A program made the translations under genes and the position numbers. A stretch of DNA of 64,000 nt from Frateuria_A sp049727805. GTDB lineage: Bacteria > Pseudomonadota > Gammaproteobacteria > Xanthomonadales > Rhodanobacteraceae. The stretch is from assembly GCF_049727805.1 (NCBI RefSeq), contig NZ_JBCNYA010000020.1, positions 1 to 64,000 of the forward strand, read 5' to 3'. This document shows positions 1 to 8,362 of this stretch, piece after piece. Numbering within the stretch: the first letter of the stretch is position 1; the number at the start of each line of letters is the position of its first letter. The notes beneath the pieces are model-generated. The model saw only the letters and a program-made list of their open reading frames with translations. It ran no database searches and was not told the origin of the DNA.

Positions 1-32
1 GCGCCGGCGCGCCGGCTTGCCGTGCACTCGAC

Positions 33-60
33 GTTCCCCGTTCCCCGTTCCCCGTTCCCC
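33..60. repeat. Four tandem GTTCCCC heptamers upstream of alr
   Basis: Four head-to-tail copies of GTTCCCC fill the 10-38 bases before the alr start codon. The array is short and could vary in copy number by slippage. No function is known. It makes an open-reading start further upstream look spurious, because the extra residues would be encoded by the repeat. Confidence 0.7.
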
Positions 61-70
61 GCTGCACCCC

Positions 71-1159
71 ATGAGCCGCACCACGACCGCCACCATCCAT
101 CTCGGCGCACTGCGCCACAACCTCGCCCGCATCAAGGCGATGGCGGCACCCGCGCGGGTGATGGCGGTGGTCAAGGCCGATGCCTACGGCCACGGCCTGG
201 AGCGCGTGGCCCGTGCGCTCGATGCGGACGCCGAATGTTTCGCCGTGGCGGCCCTGGGCGACGGCCTGCGCCTGCGTGCGGCTGGGCATCGCCAGCGCAT
301 CGTGGTGCTGTCCGGCCCGGACCAGCCCGGCGACATCGCCGAGATGCAACGCCTGCAACTGGACGCGGCGATCCACCATGATGCACAACTGCCGTGGCTC
401 GCCGAGGCCCGCGCCGGCCGTGGCCGCCTGCGTGCCTGGCTGAAGATCGACAGCGGCATGCATCGGCTGGGCTTCGCGCCCGAGCGCGTCGCCGAGGTGC
501 ACGCGCGACTGGCCGCGATGCCGGGGCTGGACCCCGAGATCGGCCTGCTCAGCCACTTCGCCGAATCGGAGGTCTTCGACGGCGAGCGGACGCGCGAGCA
601 GATCGAGCGCTTCGCCGAGGCGATCTGCGGTCTGGCCGGACCGCGTTCGCTGTCCAACTCGGCCGCCGTGCTCGGCTGGCCGGAGGCACGCGTCGACTGG
701 GTGCGTACCGGCGGCCTGCTGTACGGGCTGTCGGTGGTGGAGGGGAAGAGCGGCGCGGACTTCGGTTTCCGTCCCGCGATGACGCTCGCCACGCGGCTGA
801 TCGCCATCAACACGGTGCGCCGCGGCGAGTCGATCGGCTACAACGGCACCTGGACCTGCCCGGAAGACATGCCGGTCGGTGTTGCCGCCGTCGGCTACGG
901 CGACGGCTACCCGCGCAGCGCCGCCAGCGGCACGCCGGTACTGGTGGGCGACACCCGCGTGCCGTTAATCGGCCGCGTCTCGATGGACCTGATCACGCTC
1001 GACCTGCGCGAGGTGCCGCAGGCGAAAGTCGGTGACCGCGTCACCCTGTGGGGCGGGGACCTGCCGGTGGAAACCATCGCCCGCCATGCCGGCACGATCA
1101 GTTACGACCTCACCTGCGGCATGACCCGGCGCGTGCTGTTCGTCGAGGACGAGAGCTGA
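71..1159 (+). CDS. alr: Alanine racemase
   Basis: This 362-residue PLP enzyme interconverts L- and D-alanine in the cytoplasm and so supplies D-Ala for peptidoglycan. The PLP lysine is K35 in the motif AVVKADAYGHG near the N-terminus, and the second catalytic base is Y257 in ESIGYNGTW, in the C-terminal beta domain. Length is normal for the family. The ATG at 71 is chosen over an in-frame start at 17 because the family begins just before the first beta strand (TTTATIHLGALRHN) and the extra residues come from the heptamer repeat. In xanthomonads alr usually lies between dnaB and radA, which matches the next gene. Confidence 0.95.
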   Translation: MSRTTTATIHLGALRHNLARIKAMAAPARVMAVVKADAYGHGLERVARALDADAECFAVAALGDGLRLRAAGHRQRIVVLSGPDQPGDIAEMQRLQLDAAIHHDAQLPWLAEARAGRGRLRAWLKIDSGMHRLGFAPERVAEVHARLAAMPGLDPEIGLLSHFAESEVFDGERTREQIERFAEAICGLAGPRSLSNSAAVLGWPEARVDWVRTGGLLYGLSVVEGKSGADFGFRPAMTLATRLIAINTVRRGESIGYNGTWTCPEDMPVGVAAVGYGDGYPRSAASGTPVLVGDTRVPLIGRVSMDLITLDLREVPQAKVGDRVTLWGGDLPVETIARHAGTISYDLTCGMTRRVLFVEDES

Positions 1160-1164
1160 CCACC

Positions 1165-1243
1165 GCATGGCGTAGCGCGTCGTGCGCGACGTCCATGCGC
1201 CACCATGCCGCGCGTACGCGCGGGATGCGCTCCTACATATGAA
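1165..1243. repeat. REP-like palindromic intergenic element between alr and radA
   Basis: The alr-radA gap holds a 16-bp perfect palindrome, CCGCGCGTACGCGCGG (1208-1223), followed by GATGCGCTCCTACA. Read on the minus strand this gives TGTAGGAGCGCATC, which resembles the TGTAGGAGCG-type repeats common in xanthomonads and pseudomonads. A second small hairpin, CGTCG-tgcg-CGACG, lies just before it. It is probably a non-coding repeat that can fold at the mRNA end. The family assignment comes from memory, not from a search. Confidence 0.5.
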
Positions 1244-1316
1244 GCCGTCGCCCGCCGTCTCGCCCCGTGCGAGCGGCGAGGGCTAAGCTCCCCGACATCG
1301 ACTACCGGAATCTCCC

Positions 1317-2708
1317 ATGGCCAAAGCCAAGACCGCCTACGTCTGCACCGATTGCGGTGCGGAGCACTCCAAGTGGCAAGGCCAGTGCGTCGAGTGCGGC
1401 GTGTGGAACACGCTGAGTGAAGTGGTGCTGGCGCCGGCGTCCACGGCGAAGGCTTCGGTGGGCGCACAGCGTTCCAGCTACGCCGGCAATGCGGCCGGTT
1501 CGGCCAGGGTCACGCCGCTCACCGCGGTGGCGCTGACCACCGAGGCGCGCACGCATACCGGCATCGGCGAGCTCGATCGCGTGTTGGGCGGCGGGCTGGT
1601 GCAGGGGTCGGTGGTGCTGATCGGCGGCGATCCGGGCATCGGCAAGTCCACGCTGCTGTTGCAGATGCTCGGCACGCTGGGCGCGCACCTGGCCAGCGTC
1701 TACGTCACCGGCGAGGAATCGCTCTCGCAGGTGGCAGCGCGCGCGCAGCGCCTGGGCCTGCCGCTGGAGCCGCTGCAGGCGCTGGCCGAGACCTGCATCG
1801 AACGCATTCTCGAACAGGCGATCGCCACGCGGCCGCACGTGCTGGTGATCGACTCGATCCAGACGATCTGGACCGAACTGCTCACCGCGGCGCCGGGATC
1901 GGTCAGCCAGGTGCGCGAGTCGGCGGCCAAGCTCACGCGCTTCGCCAAGGAGACCGGCACGAGCGTGTTCCTGGTCGGCCACGTGACCAAGGAGGGCGGC
2001 ATTGCCGGCCCGCGCGTGCTCGAACACATGGTCGACGCGGTGCTGTACTTCGAAGGCGAGTCGGGCAGCCGCTTCCGCGTGCTGCGCGCGTTCAAGAACC
2101 GCTTCGGCGCAGTCAACGAACTGGGCGTGTTCGCGATGTCCGACAAGGGCCTGCGCGAAGTGCCCAACCCGTCGGCGATCTTTCTTTCCGCGCATGCGGG
2201 ACCGACTTCCGGTAGCGCGGTAATGGTCACCCGCGAGGGCACCCGTCCGCTGCTGGTCGAAGTGCAGGCGCTGGTCGACCAGTCGTCGCTCGGCAATCCG
2301 CGCCGCGTGGCGCTGGGCCTGGAGCAGAACCGCCTGGCGATGCTGCTGGCGGTGCTGCACCGGCACGGCGGCGTGGCGGCCTATGACCAGGACGTGTTCG
2401 TCAACGTGGTCGGCGGCATCCGCGTGCAGGAGACCGCGGCGGACCTGCCGGTGCTGCTGGCGGTGCTCTCCTCGCTGCGCGACCGGCCGCTGCCGGACAA
2501 GACCATCGCCTTCGGCGAGGTCGGCCTCTCCGGCGAGATCCGCCCGGTGCCCAACGGCGAGGAGCGCCTGAAGGAAGCGGCCACCCACGGCTTCCGCCGC
2601 GCCATCGTGCCCAAGGCCAACGCGCCAAAGAAGGGCAAGGTGGGCGAGATGGAGGTCGTCGGCGTGGAGCGCCTGTCCCAGGCCATCGACGCCTGCCGCG
2701 ACGCCTGA
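1317..2708 (+). CDS. radA: DNA repair protein RadA
   Basis: RadA (Sms) is a RecA-like ATPase that drives branch migration in recombinational repair. The 463 residues show the full architecture: a C4 zinc finger (C10, C13, C24, C27), a Walker A at about 104-112 (GGDPGIGKST), the RadA-specific KNRFG motif at 260-264, and a C-terminal Lon-protease-like domain ending near residue 455. Start and length fit the family. It stands alone on the plus strand, after a repeat element and before a converging gene. Confidence 0.97.
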   Translation: MAKAKTAYVCTDCGAEHSKWQGQCVECGVWNTLSEVVLAPASTAKASVGAQRSSYAGNAAGSARVTPLTAVALTTEARTHTGIGELDRVLGGGLVQGSVVLIGGDPGIGKSTLLLQMLGTLGAHLASVYVTGEESLSQVAARAQRLGLPLEPLQALAETCIERILEQAIATRPHVLVIDSIQTIWTELLTAAPGSVSQVRESAAKLTRFAKETGTSVFLVGHVTKEGGIAGPRVLEHMVDAVLYFEGESGSRFRVLRAFKNRFGAVNELGVFAMSDKGLREVPNPSAIFLSAHAGPTSGSAVMVTREGTRPLLVEVQALVDQSSLGNPRRVALGLEQNRLAMLLAVLHRHGGVAAYDQDVFVNVVGGIRVQETAADLPVLLAVLSSLRDRPLPDKTIAFGEVGLSGEIRPVPNGEERLKEAATHGFRRAIVPKANAPKKGKVGEMEVVGVERLSQAIDACRDA

Positions 2709-2732
2709 CTCGCCGTAGGGTGGGCGTAGGGC

Positions 2733-2783
2733 GGGCTTCAGCCCACCAGCCTCGATGCCGGCAAGGACGGTGGGCTGAAGCCC
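2733..2783. repeat. Inverted pair of GGGCTTCAGCCCACC repeats (REP-like)
   Basis: GGGCTTCAGCCCACC (2733-2747) and its exact reverse complement GGTGGGCTGAAGCCC (2769-2783) are separated by 21 bases. Each copy is also a hairpin by itself (GGGC-ttca-GCCC). A third copy lies at 19705-19722. The pair sits between the converging ends of radA and the CcsA-like gene, where it could act as a bidirectional transcription end or mRNA stabiliser. There is no strong T run. Confidence 0.7.
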
Positions 2784-2803
2784 ATCCTGCGCGGTCTTGC
2801 GTG

Positions 2804-3622
2804 TTACAGCCGCGGCAGCGGCCGGTGCAGGATCAGCTCCAGCACGAACTTCGAGCCGAAGAACGCCAGCACCAGCACCGCCATGCCGATCAACGTCAGG
2901 TTGACCGCGCGGCGGCCGCGCCAGCCGTGTTTCCAGCGGCCGTAGAGCAGCAGGCCGAACACCAGCCAGGCGACGATCGAGAGCACGGTCTTGTGCACCA
3001 GGTGCTGCCCGAACAGGTTGCCGACGAACAGCGCGCCGGTGACCAGGGTCAGCGTGAGCAGCGCGAAGCCTGCGCCGATCATGCGGAACAGCAGCGTTTC
3101 GGTCAGCGTCAGCGGCGGCAGCGCGCGCAGCCAGGGGCCGAACTGCCGATGGCGCAGGCCGCGCTCCTGCACGGCCAGGCCGATCGCCAGCACCGCGGCG
3201 ATCGACAGCAGGCTGAAGGCCACCAGCGCCACCGTGACGTGCAGCTTGATCTGCCAACCCATCGCCACCGGAATCGTCGGCGGTGCCAGGAAACTGTCGA
3301 CCGCCAGCAGCGCCGCAGCCAGCGGGAATACCACCACGCCCAGCGCCGCGACCGGGCGGCTGAGGCTGACGAACAGGGTGAGCGCCGAAACGACGCAGGC
3401 GACCAGCGACAGCGCGGCGAAGAAGTGCAGGTCCAGCGCGCCCCGATGCATGCCCAGCAGCACGCCGGCGTGCGCCAGCACCGCCAGCATGGCGATCGCC
3501 AGCGCAGGACGCTGCCATGCCGGCGACGGCGTCGCCGTCCCGCGCCCGAACAGCGGCCAGGCGAGCAGGCCGGAGGCAAGCAGGTAGCAGGCGATGGCGA
3601 CGATCGAGAGCGCGGGCAGCAT
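2804..3622 (-). CDS. CcsA/YpjD-type inner-membrane cytochrome c assembly protein
   Basis: This 272-residue, very hydrophobic protein has about eight membrane segments and matches the CcsA/CcmC superfamily (E. coli YpjD, CorE). Members handle or transport haem; the role of the YpjD branch is not settled. Conserved histidines lie in QIKLHVTVA and GQHLVHKTVLS, the expected place for haem ligands. ATG at 3622 is preferred over a GTG six codons upstream because it sits directly before the first membrane helix. In many gammaproteobacteria this gene is next to ffh; here the SdpR/SdpI pair has come between them. Confidence 0.8.
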   Translation of the reverse strand: MLPALSIVAIACYLLASGLLAWPLFGRGTATPSPAWQRPALAIAMLAVLAHAGVLLGMHRGALDLHFFAALSLVACVVSALTLFVSLSRPVAALGVVVFPLAAALLAVDSFLAPPTIPVAMGWQIKLHVTVALVAFSLLSIAAVLAIGLAVQERGLRHRQFGPWLRALPPLTLTETLLFRMIGAGFALLTLTLVTGALFVGNLFGQHLVHKTVLSIVAWLVFGLLLYGRWKHGWRGRRAVNLTLIGMAVLVLAFFGSKFVLELILHRPLPRL

Positions 3623-3739
3623 GGCGTACAAGTGTGGCACACGGCCTGCGAACGGGTGAATGCACGGCGGGTTTCGCGACGGGCCGGAGGGGCGGGAATC
3701 CAGCCGGCGCCGGTGCGGATGCCACGGGTGGGTTTGCTA

Positions 3740-3763
3740 TATTTAGATATTTGTCTAAATATC
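3740..3763. promoter_or_regulatory. Overlapping palindromic operator before the ArsR/SdpR-like regulator
   Basis: An AT-rich island in GC-rich surroundings holds two interleaved inverted repeats. TATTTAGA (3740-3747) pairs with TCTAAATA (3754-3761), and GATATTT (3746-3752) pairs with AAATATC (3757-3763). It ends 27 bases before the regulator's ATG. ArsR-family dimers bind such imperfect 12-2-12-like palindromes over their own promoters, so autoregulation is the natural reading. Confidence 0.7.
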
Positions 3764-3790
3764 TACGTGCCAGTCCCGCCTCCGGTCCGC

Positions 3791-4078
3791 ATGAAACAGC
3801 AAGCCGTCTTCCGCGCCCTCGCCGATCCCACCCGCCGCGCCATCCTCAAGCGCCTGCAGGGCGGCGCCATGAGTGCGGGCGAGATCGGTACGGCGTTCGA
3901 CATCACACCGGCCTCGCTGTCGCACCACTTCGCGGTGCTCAAGCAGGCCGACCTCGTACGCACCGAGCGGCGCGGGCAGTTCATCGTCTACTCGCTCAAC
4001 AGCACCGTGGTGGAAGACCTCACCCGCCTGGTGCTGGACCTGTTCCCGACCGGTGGGGCCACGGGAGGCAAGCGATGA
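3791..4078 (+). CDS. ArsR-family autorepressor, SdpR-like
   Basis: A 95-residue winged-helix regulator of the ArsR family. The helix-turn-helix is visible in SAGEIGTAFDITPASLSHHF, followed by HFAVLKQADLVRTERRGQ and the wing. No metal-binding cysteine pair is seen, which fits the SdpR branch rather than metal sensors. The gene overlaps the next one by 4 bases (ATGA), and the next encodes an SdpI-like membrane protein, the same pairing as Bacillus sdpR-sdpI, where SdpI sequesters SdpR at the membrane. The palindrome at 3740-3763 is the likely operator. ATG 3791 is chosen because the protein then begins right before helix 1. Confidence 0.88.
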   Translation: MKQQAVFRALADPTRRAILKRLQGGAMSAGEIGTAFDITPASLSHHFAVLKQADLVRTERRGQFIVYSLNSTVVEDLTRLVLDLFPTGGATGGKR

Positions 4079-4719
4079 AGTACGCACGTACGCTGTGGGT
4101 GACGGCGGTGTTCCTGCTGGTGGCGATGGGCGTGGCCGTCTGGCTCTATCCGGCGCTGCCGGCCCTAGTTCCGTCGCATTGGAACGCGGCGGGACAGGTG
4201 AACGGGCATCAGCCGCGGCTGGTGGCCGTGGTGTTCGCGCCGGGCATGATCCTGGTGCTGGCCCTGCTCACCCTGGGCCTGCCGGGGCTGGCGCCCAGGC
4301 GCTTCGGGGTCGGCGCCTTCGCCAGCGCATGGGGCGCGGTGATGCTGGCCGTGCAGGGGGTGGTGCTGGTGCTCGGCATCACCGTGCTGCTCGTCGGTGC
4401 GGGGTATGCGGTGCCGGTGAACACGATCCTGCTGCTGGCCGTGGGCGCGTTCTTCATGGTGGCCGGCAACTACATGGGCAAGCTGCGACGCAATTTCTTC
4501 ATCGGCATCCGCACGCCCTGGACGCTGACCAGCGACGAGGTGTGGGAGCGAACCCATCGCCTGGGCGGCTGGACGTTCGCGGCCGGCGGGCTGCTCATCG
4601 TGGTCAGTGCGCTCGCGCACGCGCCGGTGTGGGTTTCCTTCGGCCTGCTCGCGCTGGCGGTGCTGGTGCCGTGCGTGTACTCGCTGCTGCTCTACCGGCG
4701 GCTGGAAGGGCGCGGCTAG
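4075..4719 (+). CDS. SdpI-like DUF1648 membrane protein
   Basis: This 214-residue integral membrane protein has about six helices. The N-terminal DUF1648 signature is present: after the first helix comes the loop VPSHWNAAGQVNG. A second, SdpI-type part follows, with the conserved GIRTPWTL and VWERTHRLGG motifs. In Bacillus SdpI gives immunity to the SdpC toxin and also captures the SdpR repressor. In proteobacteria the role is unknown, since no SdpC-like toxin lies nearby. It is translationally coupled to the regulator through the ATGA overlap. Confidence 0.85.
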   Translation: MKYARTLWVTAVFLLVAMGVAVWLYPALPALVPSHWNAAGQVNGHQPRLVAVVFAPGMILVLALLTLGLPGLAPRRFGVGAFASAWGAVMLAVQGVVLVLGITVLLVGAGYAVPVNTILLLAVGAFFMVAGNYMGKLRRNFFIGIRTPWTLTSDEVWERTHRLGGWTFAAGGLLIVVSALAHAPVWVSFGLLALAVLVPCVYSLLLYRRLEGRG

Positions 4720-4810
4720 CGGGAGTCCGTGGCACGGATCCGGTGCGCGGCAGGTTCCGCCCGATGGCCTCCGCTATACTCGGTCGTTCCAATCCATTGC
4801 CATCGCCGTC

Positions 4811-6193
4811 ATGTTCGAGTCGCTCAGCCAACGCCTCTCCGCCACCGTCAACCGCCTGCGCGGGCGCGGGCGGCTGACCGAAGAAAACATCCGCGAGTCC
4901 CTGCGCGAGGTGCGCATCGCGCTGCTGGAGGCGGACGTCGCGCTGCCGGTGGTGCAGGCGCTGATCGAACGGGTGAAGGTGCGTGCGGTCGGCCAGGAGG
5001 TGCTCAAGAGCCTGTCGCCGGGCCAGGCGCTGGTGAAGGTGGTCAGCGACGAGCTGACCAAGGTGATGGGCACGGCCAATGCCGAGCTCAGCCTCGCCCA
5101 GCAGCCGCCCGCCGTGGTGCTGATGGCCGGCCTGCAGGGCGCGGGCAAGACCACCACGGTGGCCAAGCTCGCCCGCTTCCTGACCGAGCGCAAGAAGAAA
5201 AAGGTGATGGTGGTCAGCTGCGACGTCTACCGTCCGGCCGCCATCGAGCAATTGCGCACGCTGGCCGAGCAGGTCGGTGTGAAGTTCTTCCCGTCGGAGG
5301 CCGGACAGAACCCGGTCGATATCGCCAAGGCAGCGATCGCCGCCGCCCGCCGCGAGGTGGTCGACGTGCTGCTGGTCGATACCGCCGGCCGCCTGCACAT
5401 CGACGAGGCGATGATGGGCGAGATCAAGGCGCTGCACGCCGCGATCACCCCGGTCGAGACGCTGTTCGTGGTCGACTCGATGACCGGCCAGGACGCGGCG
5501 ACCACCGCCAAGGCCTTCAGCGAGGCGCTGCCGCTGACCGGCGTGGTGCTGACCAAGACCGACGGCGACGCCCGTGGCGGCGCCGCGCTCTCGGTGCGCT
5601 ACATCACCGGCCGGCCGATCAAGTTCCTCGGCGCCGGCGAGAAGACCGACGCGCTGGAGCCGTTCCATCCCGATCGCGTGGCGCAGCGCATCCTCGGCAT
5701 GGGCGACGTGCTGTCGCTGGTGGAGGAGGTCGAGCGCAAGGTCGACCAGGAAAAGGCGCAGCAGCTCGCCCAGAAGGTGATGAAGGGCAAGCGCTTCGAC
5801 CTGAACGACATGCGCGACCAGCTCGAGCAGATGAACAACATGGGCGGCCTGGCCGGCCTGATGGACAAGCTGCCGGGCGTGGCCAACCTGCCCGACAACG
5901 TCAAATCCAAGGTCAACGACAACGAGCTCAAGCGCATGGTGGCTATCATCGGCTCGATGACGCCGAAGGAGCGCCGCCATCCGGACCTGCTCAACGGTTC
6001 GCGTCGCGCCCGCGTGGCGCGCGGCTCGGGCACCCAGCCGGCCGACGTCAACCGCCTGCTCAAGCAGTACATGCAAATGGAGAAGATGATGTCCAAGCTC
6101 TCCAAGGGCGGCACCAAGGGCCTGATGCGGCAGATGCGCGGGGCCATGAAGGGCATGGGCGGGATGGGCGGCGGTTTCCCGCCGATGCGCTGA
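4811..6193 (+). CDS. ffh: Signal recognition particle protein Ffh
   Basis: Ffh is the GTPase of the signal recognition particle. It binds 4.5S RNA and signal sequences and delivers ribosomes to FtsY at the membrane. The 460 residues contain the N domain, the G domain with P-loop GLQGAGKTTT (K113) and the DTAGR motif, and a Met-rich M domain that ends in a run of Gly-Met repeats. The start at 4811 (MFESLSQRLS) is the standard one. An upstream extension in the same frame belongs to the sdpI gene region and is rejected. Confidence 0.97.
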   Translation: MFESLSQRLSATVNRLRGRGRLTEENIRESLREVRIALLEADVALPVVQALIERVKVRAVGQEVLKSLSPGQALVKVVSDELTKVMGTANAELSLAQQPPAVVLMAGLQGAGKTTTVAKLARFLTERKKKKVMVVSCDVYRPAAIEQLRTLAEQVGVKFFPSEAGQNPVDIAKAAIAAARREVVDVLLVDTAGRLHIDEAMMGEIKALHAAITPVETLFVVDSMTGQDAATTAKAFSEALPLTGVVLTKTDGDARGGAALSVRYITGRPIKFLGAGEKTDALEPFHPDRVAQRILGMGDVLSLVEEVERKVDQEKAQQLAQKVMKGKRFDLNDMRDQLEQMNNMGGLAGLMDKLPGVANLPDNVKSKVNDNELKRMVAIIGSMTPKERRHPDLLNGSRRARVARGSGTQPADVNRLLKQYMQMEKMMSKLSKGGTKGLMRQMRGAMKGMGGMGGGFPPMR

Positions 6194-6208
6194 CCACCTG
6201 GCGCATTC

Positions 6209-6236
6209 GGGGCCGTCGACGGCGGCGGCCCCTTTG
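6209..6236 (+). terminator. Putative terminator after ffh
   Basis: GGGGCCG (6209-6215) pairs with CGGCCCC (6226-6232) across a 10-base loop and is followed by TTT. The T run is short, so some read-through toward rpsP is possible. Confidence 0.5.
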
Positions 6237-6253
6237 GATAGCCCGCCCAAGGG

Positions 6254-6282
6254 CTTCCCTTTTACCGAAAATCCACTAAAAT
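6254..6282 (+). promoter_or_regulatory. Putative sigma-70 promoter of the rpsP operon
   Basis: The only AT-rich patch upstream of rpsP contains TAAAAT (6277-6282) as a -10 element, with a weak -35 candidate CTTCCC/TTCCCT about 17 bases upstream. This would give a leader of roughly 60 bases before the rpsP start at 6351. Confidence 0.4.
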
Positions 6283-6350
6283 GCCGCGTTTACCGCGCGC
6301 GGATCCCGTGCGTGCTGCCGGCGCAGCCGGCACCTCTGGAGCTTTTACTT

Positions 6351-6608
6351 ATGGTCAAGATTCGTCTTTCGCGCGGCGGCGCCAAGGGCCGTCCGTTCTA
6401 CCACGTCGTCGTGACCGACCAGCGCAACAAGCGCGACGGTCGCAGCATCGAGAACGTGGGCTTCTACAACCCGGTCGCCTCCGGCAAGGACAAGCGCCTC
6501 GAGCTCAACGTCGAGCGCGTCAACGAGTGGGTGGGCAAGGGCGCCCAGCTGACCGACAAGGTCGCCGCGCTGCTCAAGGAAGCCGGCAAGCAGCAGGCTG
6601 CTGCCTAA
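6351..6608 (+). CDS. rpsP: 30S ribosomal protein bS16
   Basis: An 85-residue small-subunit protein that begins MVKIRLSRGGAKGRPFYHVV, the bS16 signature, and contains RNKRDGRSIENVGFYNP. It is first in the rpsP-rimM-trmD-rplS operon, an order conserved through gammaproteobacteria. Only 2 bases separate it from rimM. The start has a clear context and normal length for the family. Confidence 0.98.
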   Translation: MVKIRLSRGGAKGRPFYHVVVTDQRNKRDGRSIENVGFYNPVASGKDKRLELNVERVNEWVGKGAQLTDKVAALLKEAGKQQAAA

Positions 6609-6610
6609 GC

Positions 6611-7126
6611 ATGGCCGCAGCCGGTCGGCGCGTCCTGGTCGGACGCATCGTCGGGCTGTATGGCGTGCAGGGCTGGCTCAAGATCGAATCCTGGACCGAG
6701 CCCCGCACGCAGATCTTCAAGTACCAGCCCTGGCTGCTCGAAAAGGCGCCGGGCGAGGTGATGGAGATCGCCGGGGTCACCGGTCGTCCGCAGGGCAAGG
6801 GGCTGATCTGCCAGTTGCCCGGCGTGGATGAACGGGACGCCGCGGCAGCGCTGGTGGGCAAGGACATCCATGTCGCCCGCGAGCTGCTGCCGCCTCCGGC
6901 CAGGGACGAGTATTACTGGGTCGACCTCGAGGGTCTGGAGGTCGTCACCACGGAAGGCGTGGCGCTGGGACGGGTGAGCCACCTGTTCGCCACCGGCGCG
7001 AACGACGTGGTGGTGGTGAGGGACGGTACGCGCGAGCGGCTGGTGCCCTTCGTCCAGGGGACTTACGTGCGTTCGGTGGACCTGTCCGGCGGACGCATGG
7101 TGGTGGACTGGGATCCGGAGTTCTAG
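6611..7126 (+). CDS. rimM: 16S rRNA processing protein RimM
   Basis: RimM is an assembly factor for the 30S head and binds uS19. The 171 residues show the N-terminal RimM beta barrel (RRVLVGRIVGLYGVQGWLKI) and a C-terminal PRC-barrel with EYYWVDLEGLEV. It begins 2 bases after rpsP and ends 14 bases before trmD, so the three are surely cotranscribed. Confidence 0.97.
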   Translation: MAAAGRRVLVGRIVGLYGVQGWLKIESWTEPRTQIFKYQPWLLEKAPGEVMEIAGVTGRPQGKGLICQLPGVDERDAAAALVGKDIHVARELLPPPARDEYYWVDLEGLEVVTTEGVALGRVSHLFATGANDVVVVRDGTRERLVPFVQGTYVRSVDLSGGRMVVDWDPEF

Positions 7127-7140
7127 GAATCGAGGATCCG

Positions 7141-7923
7141 ATGCGCATCGACGTCGTCACGCTGTTTCCCGACTTCATGCGCCAGTGCGCCGCGGTCGGT
7201 GTGGTGGGACGCGCGCAGCAGCGGCAGTTGTTGCAGGTGGAAACCTGGAACCCGCGCGACTACGCCACCGACAACTACCGTACCGTGGACGGCCGCACCT
7301 GCGGCGGCGGACCCGGGATGGTGATGCTGATCGAACCCTTGCGGGCGGCCTTGAAGGCCATGCGCGAGGCGGCGCCGGAACCGGCGCACGTGATTTACCT
7401 CAGTCCGCAGGGAGCGCGGCTGACGCAGGGCAGGGTGGAAGCGCTGGCGAAACTGCCGCGCATCGCCTTGCTCTGTGGGCGTTACGAGGGTGTGGACGAA
7501 CGCCTGCTGGCGCACGAGGTCGACGAGGAGCTCTCCATCGGCGATTATGTGCTGTCCGGGGGCGAGCTGGGCGCCGCGGTGGTCATCGACGCGGTCGGCC
7601 GTTTGCAGGAAGGCGCGTTGAACGACGCGCAGTCCGCCGAGCAGGATTCGTTCTCGAACGGACTGCTCGACTGTCCGCACTACGCGAAGCCGGTGCATGA
7701 CGCACTGGGTGACGTGCCGGAGGTGCTGCTCTCCGGCGACCACGCGGCGATAAGCCGCTGGCGCCTGAAGCAGTCGCTGGGACGGACCTGGCTGCGGCGG
7801 CCCGACCTTTTGGCGCAATGCGCGCTGGACAAGACGTCCCGTGCATTGCTGGAAGAATTCCGCCGTGAGCATGCTCGGCAAGAGCAGCAACGGCACGACG
7901 AAGCGGCCGTCAAGCCGCAGTAA
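7141..7923 (+). CDS. trmD: tRNA (guanine-N1)-methyltransferase TrmD
   Basis: TrmD methylates G37 of tRNAs that read CNN codons, using SAM, and prevents +1 frameshifting. The 260-residue protein has the SPOUT knot motifs: LLCGRYEGVDERL and SIGDYVLSGGE in the SAM-binding knot, then the flexible linker and C-terminal helices. The ATG at 7141 (MRIDVVTLFPDF) is canonical. It is the third gene of the rpsP operon. Confidence 0.97.
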   Translation: MRIDVVTLFPDFMRQCAAVGVVGRAQQRQLLQVETWNPRDYATDNYRTVDGRTCGGGPGMVMLIEPLRAALKAMREAAPEPAHVIYLSPQGARLTQGRVEALAKLPRIALLCGRYEGVDERLLAHEVDEELSIGDYVLSGGELGAAVVIDAVGRLQEGALNDAQSAEQDSFSNGLLDCPHYAKPVHDALGDVPEVLLSGDHAAISRWRLKQSLGRTWLRRPDLLAQCALDKTSRALLEEFRREHARQEQQRHDEAAVKPQ

Positions 7924-7948
7924 TTGCAAATTTCAATCAGGTGTTGCC

Positions 7949-8341
7949 ATGAACAAGATCATCGAACAGTTCGAAGCCGAGCAGATCACCCGCCAGCTGC
8001 CGGAATTCGGCCCCGGCGACACCGTGGTGGTCAACGTCAAGGTGAAGGAAGGCAACCGCGAGCGCGTGCAGGCGTTCGAGGGCATCGTCATCGCCAAGCG
8101 CAGCCGCGGCCTGCATTCGGCCTTCACCGTGCGCAAGATCTCGCACGGCACCGGCGTGGAGCGCGTGTTCCAGGCGCACAGCCCGGCGATCGATTCGGTG
8201 CAGGTCAAGCGCAAGGGCAAGGTGCGCGGCGCCAAGCTGTACTTCCTGCGTGGCCTTGAAGGCAAGGCCGCCCGCATCAAGGAAGACATCGCCGCCGTGT
8301 CGGCGGCCAAGGCGGCCGCCAAGGCTGCTGCCGCCGAGTAA
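7949..8341 (+). CDS. rplS: 50S ribosomal protein bL19
   Basis: A 130-residue large-subunit protein at the 30S-50S interface. The start MNKIIEQFEAEQ and the core FEGIVIAKRSRGLHSAFTVRKIS are typical. The tail is an Ala/Lys-rich extension (AAKAAAKAAAAE), a little longer than in E. coli. The start is the ATG at 7949; longer in-frame readings run back through trmD. A strong terminator follows and closes the operon. Confidence 0.97.
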   Translation: MNKIIEQFEAEQITRQLPEFGPGDTVVVNVKVKEGNRERVQAFEGIVIAKRSRGLHSAFTVRKISHGTGVERVFQAHSPAIDSVQVKRKGKVRGAKLYFLRGLEGKAARIKEDIAAVSAAKAAAKAAAAE

Positions 8342-8362
8342 GCGGCTTAGGCTCGACCTACG

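Noticed and set aside
33..60. GTTCCCC array as a CRISPR-like repeat
   Set aside because: Units are 7 bases with no spacers; it is a simple tandem repeat. No CRISPR array or cas gene was found in the window.
1302..3725. Long minus-strand frame (807 codons) over radA and the CcsA-like gene
   Set aside because: It is the antisense shadow of radA with Ala/Arg/Gly-rich composition; no family recognised. The real gene in part of it is the CcsA-like protein in a different frame.
4604..6250. Long antisense frame over ffh
   Set aside because: High-GC antisense shadow (His/Leu/Arg-rich), no motif; ffh is certain on the plus strand.
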